A stretch of DNA of 64,000 nt from contig NZ_CP061379.1 of NCBI RefSeq assembly GCF_015624505.1, positions 62,001-126,000 of the forward strand, given 5' to 3'. Source of the stretch: Bradyrhizobium commune (GTDB lineage Bacteria; Pseudomonadota; Alphaproteobacteria; Rhizobiales; Xanthobacteraceae). Of this stretch, positions 58,691 through 64,000 are shown in pieces; the first letter of the stretch is position 1; the number at the start of each line of letters is the position of its first letter. Both the position numbers and the translations under genes were made by a program. Under the pieces are notes generated by a model. It was not told the origin of the DNA. It saw only the letters and a list, made by a program, of their open reading frames with translations, and did no database searches.

Positions 58691-58734
58691 GCGTTTTCCT
58701 AACGCGAACCGGCATCCACTTCGCTCGAAAACGC
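58691..58734. repeat. Rhizobial GCGTTTTC...GAAAACGC palindrome
   Basis: GCGTTTTC (58691-58698) and GAAAACGC (58727-58734) are perfect complements around CCTAACGCGAACCGG and CATCCACTTCGCTC. I recall the same string, with small changes, as a frequent intergenic repeat in Bradyrhizobium. It sits just after the hpf stop on the minus strand and may serve as its 3' hairpin. The rest of the hpf-ptsN gap shows nothing. Confidence 0.75.
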
Positions 58735-58735
58735 T

Positions 58736-59335
58736 CTAACCGCCCGATTTGCCACCCGGCGGGTCGATCCAGCCGACATTGCCGTCGGCCCGGCGGTAGA
58801 TGATGTTCACCCGGCCCGAGGAGCCGTGCTGGAATACCAGGCAGGGCGCCCCGCTGAGGTCCAGTTCCATGACGGCTTCGCTGACCGAGAGCAGCTTTAG
58901 CGAGGTGGTGGCCTCCGCAATGATCACGGGGCTGTAGCCGGTGATCTCGTCGTCGTCCTCCCCTTCGCCCGGCGCCTCGAGCACGTAACTCGTGGCGTCG
59001 AGCGCGGCGAGCGCGGCGGAGGCGACATGGGCCTTGCGGGCCGAGCGGTCCTTGAGCCGGCTCTTGTAGCGCTTGAGCCGCTTCTCGATCATCAGCAGGG
59101 CCTGGTCGGCGCTGGCATAGGCGTCCTGTGCGTTCGAATCGGCCTCCAGCGTAATGCCGGAATCAAGATGCAGCGCACAGTCGGTGCGGAAGCCGAAGCC
59201 ATCCTTGGAGAGCGTGATGTGGCCGGAATAATTGCCGTCGAAATATTTTCGCAGGACCTCTTCGGTCCGGTCGGCGACGCGGCCGCGCAAGGCCTCGCCG
59301 ACGCTGACGCTCTTTCCCGAGATGCGGAGAGTCAT
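58736..59335 (-). CDS. hpf: Long-form ribosome hibernation promoting factor HPF
   Basis: 199-residue ribosome-associated protein. The N-terminal YfiA-like domain (about 1-95: RISGKSVSVGEALRGRVADRTEEVLRKYF... ADQALLMIEKRLKRYKSRLKDR) binds the decoding site. The C-terminal dimerisation domain (about 140-195: PVIIAEATTSLKLLSVSEAVMELDLSG... FQHGSSGRVNIIYRRADGNVGWIDP) gives 100S dimers, which marks the long form. The start MTLRISGKS was chosen over an upstream in-frame ATG. It is downstream of rpoN, the usual position. Confidence 0.95.
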   Translation of the reverse strand: MTLRISGKSVSVGEALRGRVADRTEEVLRKYFDGNYSGHITLSKDGFGFRTDCALHLDSGITLEADSNAQDAYASADQALLMIEKRLKRYKSRLKDRSARKAHVASAALAALDATSYVLEAPGEGEDDDEITGYSPVIIAEATTSLKLLSVSEAVMELDLSGAPCLVFQHGSSGRVNIIYRRADGNVGWIDPPGGKSGG

Positions 59336-59419
59336 GTGATACCTCGCTTGGTTTGAATGCCCAGCTTGGATCGGTCGCGATAGGGGAATTGAGAGTAGCG
59401 CGATTTCGCGCCAGCGCAA

Positions 59420-61042
59420 TCAGGCCGGCTCGGTGTTGCGGGAGCGATCGGACATTGCGGTGGAGAGGACGTTACCAAGAGTGCTCTGCTTGTCGCGACG
59501 GCGTTGCACCGAAGACGGAATGCGCATGGCCTCGCGGTACTTCGCGACCGTGCGGCGGGCAATATCAATGCCCGAAGCGCGCAACCGTTCCACGATGGTA
59601 TCATCCGACAGGATCGCGGCAGGCTCTTCCGAATCGATCAGCTGCTTGATGTGGTGACGCACGGCTTCGGCGGAGTGCGCCTCGCCGCCGTCGGCGGACG
59701 CAATCGAGGCGGTGAAGAAATATTTCAGCTCGAACGTGCCGCGATTGGTCGCCATGTATTTGTTGGCGGTGACGCGCGACACCGTGGATTCATGCATCTG
59801 GATGGCGTCGGCCACCGCCTTCAGATTCAGCGGCCGCAGATGCGCGACGCCGTGGGTGAAGAAGCCGTCCTGCTGCCGCACGATCTCGGTTGCGACCTTC
59901 AGGATGGTGCGGGCGCGCTGGTCGAGCGCGCGGACCAGCCAGGTCGCGTTTTGCAGCGCGTCGGTGAAATAGGACTTGTCGCCGTCCTTGCCGATCTTCT
60001 TCGACAGCTCGGAATAATAGGTCTGGTTGACCAGCACGCGCGGCAACGTGTCGCTGTTGAGCTCGACATGCCAGCCGCCGTCGGGACCCGGGCGGACATA
60101 GACATCCGGCACCATGGTCTGGAGCCGCGCCGAGCCGAACTTCATGCCGGGCTTGGGATTGAGACGGCGGATCTCGCCGATCATGTCGGCGATGTCCTCG
60201 TCGTCGACGCCGCAAACCTTGCGCAGGCCCGCGATGTCGCGCTTGGCGAGGAGATCGAGATGCTCGACGAGCGCCTGCATCGCCGGATCGTAGCGGTCGA
60301 GCTCGCGCAACTGGATCGCCAGGCACTCACTCAGATTGCGCGCGCAGACGCCGGGCGGGTCGAATTTTTGCAGCACGGCAAGAACGTCCTCGACGTCCTT
60401 TTGCGTTGCGCCGAGCCGCTCGGCGGCTTGTCCAAGATCGGGCGGCAGATAGCCGGCCTCGTCGACTAGGTCGATCAGATACTGCCCGATCATGCGCTGC
60501 GCCGCGCCGGTGAAGGCGACCGAGAGCTGCTCGGCGAGATGGTCCGACAGCGTCATCTCGGCCGCGACGAACGCCTCGAGATTGTAGTCCTCGTCGCCGG
60601 AGGCGCCGCCGCCCCATTCGGTGTAGGTGGTTGGGGCCGCGTCCTGGGCGTTGCGCGCGGCAGCCTCCGCCGGCTCCTCGGAGAAGACGTTGTCCAGCCC
60701 GGTATCCAGGGTCTGCTCGATCTCGGCGCGGCTGCCGAGATCCTTGCTCATCCATTCTTCCTGGCCAGGCTCGAAGGCGTCACTGGTGCCGCCGCCCGGC
60801 TCGTCGCCGTGGCTGCCGCCGAACTCGTCGCTGTCGCCGAACTGGGCGGCCTCGGCCGGCGCTTCGCCGCCGGGGGCCTCGTCATTGGCCCGCTCCAGCA
60901 GGGGGTTACGCTCGAGTTCCTCCTCCACGAAGGTCGTGAGATCGAGATTGGACAATTGCAGCAGCTTGATCGCCTGCATCAACTGCGGCGTCATGACCAG
61001 CGACTGCGATTGCCGGAACTCTAATCTCTGCGTAAGCGCCAT
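59420..61042 (-). CDS. rpoN: RNA polymerase sigma-54 factor RpoN
   Basis: 540-residue sigma-54. Region I is Gln/Leu-rich (MALTQRLEFRQSQSLVMTPQLMQAIKLLQLSNLDL), region II is acidic (about 55-130), and the core-binding and HTH regions follow. The RpoN box is ARRTVAKYREAMRIPSSVQRR near residue 500. It needs an AAA+ activator to open promoters of nitrogen, transport and motility genes. Bradyrhizobium carries two rpoN copies; the lptB-rpoN-hpf-ptsN setting suggests the one known as rpoN2, which is inference. Confidence 0.97.
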   Translation of the reverse strand: MALTQRLEFRQSQSLVMTPQLMQAIKLLQLSNLDLTTFVEEELERNPLLERANDEAPGGEAPAEAAQFGDSDEFGGSHGDEPGGGTSDAFEPGQEEWMSKDLGSRAEIEQTLDTGLDNVFSEEPAEAAARNAQDAAPTTYTEWGGGASGDEDYNLEAFVAAEMTLSDHLAEQLSVAFTGAAQRMIGQYLIDLVDEAGYLPPDLGQAAERLGATQKDVEDVLAVLQKFDPPGVCARNLSECLAIQLRELDRYDPAMQALVEHLDLLAKRDIAGLRKVCGVDDEDIADMIGEIRRLNPKPGMKFGSARLQTMVPDVYVRPGPDGGWHVELNSDTLPRVLVNQTYYSELSKKIGKDGDKSYFTDALQNATWLVRALDQRARTILKVATEIVRQQDGFFTHGVAHLRPLNLKAVADAIQMHESTVSRVTANKYMATNRGTFELKYFFTASIASADGGEAHSAEAVRHHIKQLIDSEEPAAILSDDTIVERLRASGIDIARRTVAKYREAMRIPSSVQRRRDKQSTLGNVLSTAMSDRSRNTEPA

Positions 61043-61133
61043 GAAGCAAGAACCGTTCCCAAAAAATTGGTCCGATTTTTGCTTATCCTAGTCTTGGCTC
61101 GATGTACACGCCTTGACGAAATCGAAAAACGGG

Positions 61134-62138
61134 CTAGAGGCGGAATTCCTCGCCAAGGTAAAGCCGGCGAACGTCAGGATCATTGACGATCTCATCCGGG
61201 CTACCCTCGGTCAAGATCTCACCGGCATAGACGATATAGGCACGGTCGGTGAGGCCGAGCGTTTCGCGGACATTGTGGTCGGTGATGAGCACGCCGATGC
61301 CGCGATTGGTGAGATGGCGGACCAGGTCCTGAATGTCGCCGACCGCGATCGGATCGATGCCGGCGAAGGGCTCGTCGAGCAGCATGTAGTTCGGACGCGT
61401 CGCCAGTGCGCGCGCGATCTCGACGCGGCGTCGCTCGCCGCCGGACAGTGCGATTGAAGGCGATTTACGCAGCCGCGTGATGTTGAATTCGTCAAGCAGC
61501 GAGTCGAGCTGCTGCTCGCGCTTCTTGCGCGAGGGCTCGACCACTTCGAGCACGGCGCGGATATTCTGCTCGACGGTGAGGCCGCGGAAGATCGAGGCTT
61601 CCTGCGGCAGATAGCCGATGCCTAACCGCGCACGCTGATACATCGGCAGCTTGGTGACGTCGTGGCCATCGAGCTCGATCGCGCCGCGATCGGCCTTGAT
61701 CAGGCCGGTGATCATGTAGAACACGGTGGTCTTGCCGGCGCCGTTGGGACCGAGCAAACCGACGGCTTCGCCGCGGCGCACATAGATGCTGACGCCGCGC
61801 ACCACCTGGCGGCTGCCGAAGGCTTTTTCCACGCTATGCACAGCCAGGAAGCCCGGCCGCCGCAGCAGCTGCGGTCCGCCGGTGCCGTTGGGCTTGGCGG
61901 CGGGCTTGCCCTTGGCAGCGACCTTGGGAGGCTGGGCCGCCGGCTGGCGCGGCCGTGCCTCGGCATAGGGATCCGGTGCCTGAACGGGCTGCTCGCGTGC
62001 CATCGGCGGCGCGTCCCGCACCGGGCTGGCGACGAGCCCGCCGACGCTGTCACCGAGTGCGGTGATGTCCTGGCGCGCAAATCCTGGCCGGCCGCGCTTG
62101 GCGGGGCGCCGACGGAACATGCTGAAGAGATCGACCAT
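61134..62138 (-). CDS. lptB: LPS export ABC transporter ATP-binding protein LptB with long N-terminal extension
   Basis: 334 residues, about 90 more than usual. The ATPase from about residue 95 has Walker A GLLGPNGAGKTTVFYMITG, Q-loop GYLPQEASIFRGLTVEQNIRA, signature LSGGERRRVEIARAL, Walker B MLLDEPFAGIDP and switch His LITDHNVRETL, all LptB-like. The first 95 residues are Pro/Ala/Lys/Arg-rich and probably disordered. It powers LptBFGC extraction of LPS from the inner membrane. It lies between lptA and rpoN. Confidence 0.93.
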   Translation of the reverse strand: MVDLFSMFRRRPAKRGRPGFARQDITALGDSVGGLVASPVRDAPPMAREQPVQAPDPYAEARPRQPAAQPPKVAAKGKPAAKPNGTGGPQLLRRPGFLAVHSVEKAFGSRQVVRGVSIYVRRGEAVGLLGPNGAGKTTVFYMITGLIKADRGAIELDGHDVTKLPMYQRARLGIGYLPQEASIFRGLTVEQNIRAVLEVVEPSRKKREQQLDSLLDEFNITRLRKSPSIALSGGERRRVEIARALATRPNYMLLDEPFAGIDPIAVGDIQDLVRHLTNRGIGVLITDHNVRETLGLTDRAYIVYAGEILTEGSPDEIVNDPDVRRLYLGEEFRL

Positions 62139-62362
62139 CCCCGCCTTCTAGCTGTCTTTCGGTGATCCTGCGCGGTCTTCGCGCGATCTACCCGCGCCGG
62201 CTTCTCGATTCGCCGACGCAGCATGAGTGAAGGGATGTCTCATGCCCAGTGAAACACGCCCGAAAAGCGGCGGACCCCGCTTCGAAAGCCCGTTGCGCTA
62301 GATACAGTCTTGTCGCGCCGGCTTCAACCTCGCGGCCGAAAATTATTAGCTAACACTTTGAT

Positions 62363-63103
62363 TTATTTAGGCTTACCCGGAATGAGCGAGGGCATCGCGG
62401 CGCCGGAGCCAGGGGTTGCGGGCGTCCCGCATTTGCCGTTTCCACCGCCCTGGGACTGGATGAACAGGCCCTGCACCTTGCCGCTGTCGGATTCCACCCG
62501 CGAGACGCCGGTGGTCATGTCGACCATGAGGCGGTCGCCGCGCAGCACGTTCTGGCACTGGGTCAGGACCACGCCCCCGAGCATGGTGATGAGATTGGTC
62601 TTGGTGTCGAACACCGCGGTCTCGCCGGTCACCACCTGGTCCTTCTGGGTGACCACGACATTGCCGCGCGCTTCCAGCCGCTTGATCGAGGAGGCGCCGC
62701 CAGGCCCCGGCGTCGCCGATTGCATCGGCGCTGATTGCGTCGGCGCGGATTTCGCGCCCTTCGCAGGCGCGGTTTGCGCAGGCGTCGCCGCCTTGTCGCC
62801 ACTCGATTCGTAGAACACCACCAGCGTCTTCGAGGTCATGGTGGTGTCGCCCTGCACGACCTTCACATTGCCGGAGAAGGTCGCTTCCTTCTTCTTGTCG
62901 CGCATCTCGAGCGAGGCGGCTTCGATCTGGATCGGCTGGTCGCGGTTCTGCGAAAAGCCCTGCATCGCGTTCGGCACGCCTTGCATCGTGCTTTGCGCAA
63001 ACACTGCACCCGTCGCTATCAGCGCGACGCCGGCAAGCGCGGCAGCACTGACAATGGCGCGACGTCCGTCTGCGTTGCGCGGAAAAATGGCCATGAAAAT
63101 CAC
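62363..63103 (-). CDS. lptA: LPS transport periplasmic protein LptA
   Basis: 246-residue OstA-fold protein that carries LPS across the periplasm. After a signal sequence (AIVSAAALAGVALIATGAVFA) come beta-jellyroll repeats: IQIEAASLEMRDKKKEATFSGNVKVVQGDTTM, RLEARGNVVVTQKDQVVTGETAVFDTKTNLITMLGGVVL. An insert rich in Ala/Pro/Ser lies at about 110-135. The GTG at 63103 overlaps the lptC stop (GTGA); an ATG at 63094 is the alternative start. Confidence 0.92.
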   Translation of the reverse strand: MIFMAIFPRNADGRRAIVSAAALAGVALIATGAVFAQSTMQGVPNAMQGFSQNRDQPIQIEAASLEMRDKKKEATFSGNVKVVQGDTTMTSKTLVVFYESSGDKAATPAQTAPAKGAKSAPTQSAPMQSATPGPGGASSIKRLEARGNVVVTQKDQVVTGETAVFDTKTNLITMLGGVVLTQCQNVLRGDRLMVDMTTGVSRVESDSGKVQGLFIQSQGGGNGKCGTPATPGSGAAMPSLIPGKPK

Positions 63104-63825
63104 TTTGAGTTCGCAGACTTGTTCTTCTTCGCCGCCGGTGCCGGCGCGGGCTGCTCGACAGGCGCGACAGCGGCGTCATCCGTGCTGATCTTGTCCAGAT
63201 GCATCACCACATTGCCCTCGAAGCGAATGACGTCGCCGCCTTCGGTGATGCGCAAGCGATCGGCGGTCAGCGTGCCGTTGGTCAGCTTGACGTCGACGTG
63301 ATCATCCGAGGAGACCGTGCCCTTGTTCATGTCGACGAAGGCCGAGTTCAGCCGCGCCTCGTAGCCGGTCGAGGTGCGCAGCAAGATGTCCTTGTGCAGA
63401 TCGAGCTGCTGCTGCTTGTTGTCGAAGCGGCCATTGCGGGCGTCGAGGAACATCGTGGATTGATCCTCCATCAGGACCTTCGCGCGCAAATCCGCGAGAT
63501 CGACATGGTCGGGATCGGTGATGTCCTGCGTCGCGGTCCTGGCCCAGAGCTCATAGGGCCGCTGGTCCGGCGTGAAGCCGGACAGATGCGGCGATTCCAT
63601 CGTGATCTTGGTGCCTGTGACCACGAGGTTTCCGGAATCGACCTTCACCGGGATCATGGTGAAGGGATTGAGGAAGGTCGAGACAGCGACGATCGAGGCC
63701 ATCGCCAGGACCACCGTCACCGGCACAGCGATACGCAGAATCCGCACCAGACGGCTGTGGCGCGCCGCGCTGGCAAACTTCGCCGCAAGCGCGGCGTCGT
63801 AGGTCGGAAACTGGGCCGAATTCAC
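63100..63825 (-). CDS. lptC: LPS export protein LptC
   Basis: 241-residue single-pass inner-membrane protein (transmembrane IAVPVTVVLAMASIVAVSTFL at about 32-52) with a periplasmic OstA-like domain (MESPHLSGFTPDQRPYELWARTATQDITDPD...). It receives LPS from LptBFG and hands it to LptA. The C-terminus is Lys/Pro/Ala-rich. It is first of lptC-lptA-lptB on the minus strand and coupled to lptA by a 4-bp overlap. Confidence 0.92.
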   Translation of the reverse strand: MNSAQFPTYDAALAAKFASAARHSRLVRILRIAVPVTVVLAMASIVAVSTFLNPFTMIPVKVDSGNLVVTGTKITMESPHLSGFTPDQRPYELWARTATQDITDPDHVDLADLRAKVLMEDQSTMFLDARNGRFDNKQQQLDLHKDILLRTSTGYEARLNSAFVDMNKGTVSSDDHVDVKLTNGTLTADRLRITEGGDVIRFEGNVVMHLDKISTDDAAVAPVEQPAPAPAAKKNKSANSK

Positions 63826-63969
63826 CGCTGCTCCAGGGTGTAGCTCACCTTTACCGGGTCAAACGCGCCCCATTGTACCCGGCACGGAAGGAATATGCAG
63901 CCCGCGACAGGCCGTTACGAAAGTGTCCGAAACGGGGCGGCGGCGCCAACCTAGCCGGTGCTGGACGTG

Positions 63970-64000
63970 TCAGGAATGCGCGAAAATGTCCTCCTCCTCC
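63970..64000 (-). CDS. 3' end of an upstream minus-strand gene (possibly rnd)
   Basis: Reading in from the edge on the minus strand gives EEEDIFAHS followed by TGA at 63970-63972. An acidic tail followed by a stop about 145 bp upstream of lptC fits the end of a coding sequence. In related genomes ribonuclease D commonly precedes lptC, so rnd is the first guess, but ten codons cannot prove it. Confidence 0.35.
   Translation of the reverse strand, partial: EEEDIFAHS

Overview
The window is a gene-dense, GC-rich stretch of chromosome from a Bradyrhizobium-type alphaproteobacterium (Rhizobiales), probably close to B. japonicum / B. diazoefficiens. The evidence is an Irr regulator with an N-terminal heme regulatory motif (GCPWH) beside fabA-fabB-fabI, a ROSE-like RNA thermometer in front of an hsp20 gene, a DivL-type tyrosine kinase homolog, addBA in place of recBCD, the lptCAB-rpoN-hpf-ptsN block, and several families of rhizobial palindromic repeats. 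Both ends cut genes: katG at the left edge and the tail of a minus-strand gene (possibly rnd) at the right edge. No phage, plasmid, CRISPR array or complete insertion sequence was seen.

Layout. 1-2.2 kb: katG (partial) divergent from oxyR, then a GNAT acetyltransferase. 2.3-4.0 kb: a tandem pair of exported paralogs of unknown function. 4.0-7.6 kb: fabA-fabB-fabI (minus strand), divergent from irr across a regulatory region. 7.7-16.5 kb: single genes, namely an SH3 protein, a 2-hydroxyacid dehydrogenase, a LysR/aldo-keto reductase divergent pair, moeB overlapping a degenerate trypsin-like protein, a gamma-glutamyltransferase and an orphan ParA. 16.8-22.0 kb: mutM divergent from ubiE-ubiB-coaBC-dut. 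The coaBC product carries an N-terminal ribbon-helix-helix domain, and the gene is preceded by two matching palindromes. 22.4-27.7 kb: divL, a tsaE-amgK fusion, a PilZ protein and murU. 28.0-35.0 kb: addB-addA-trxA.

35-48 kb is mostly minus strand: aroA-cmk-rpsA, sppA, ihfB, a LapA-like protein, trpF-trpB-trpA-accD-folC and a phosphoesterase. A small element made of 45-bp inverted repeats around a frameshifted DUF559 endonuclease gene sits between trpB and trpA. 47.9-51 kb: a FYDLN-acid protein, tRNA-Ala(GGC), the ohrR/ohr pair and a CoA-transferase. 51.3-55.5 kb: ugpBAEC behind a candidate Pho box. 55.7-56.5 kb: ROSE-hsp20-DUF1150. 56.8-64 kb (minus strand): a TPR protein, then lptC-lptA-lptB-rpoN-hpf-ptsN.

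How the genes fit together. Peroxide and iron control are linked in the first 7.6 kb (KatG/OxyR, Irr), and katG-oxyR and irr share an identical 13-bp ICE-like motif upstream. OhrR/Ohr adds organic-peroxide defence. AmgK and MurU form a cell-wall recycling route. The fab genes and accD supply fatty acid synthesis, and LptABC supplies LPS export. The points most worth a second look are the DUF559 inverted-repeat element with its related ORF-less repeats, the RHH-CoaBC fusion with its paired operator, the shared katG/irr motif, and the tandem secreted paralogs. All calls rest on reading the sequence and on recall of protein families; no database search was run.
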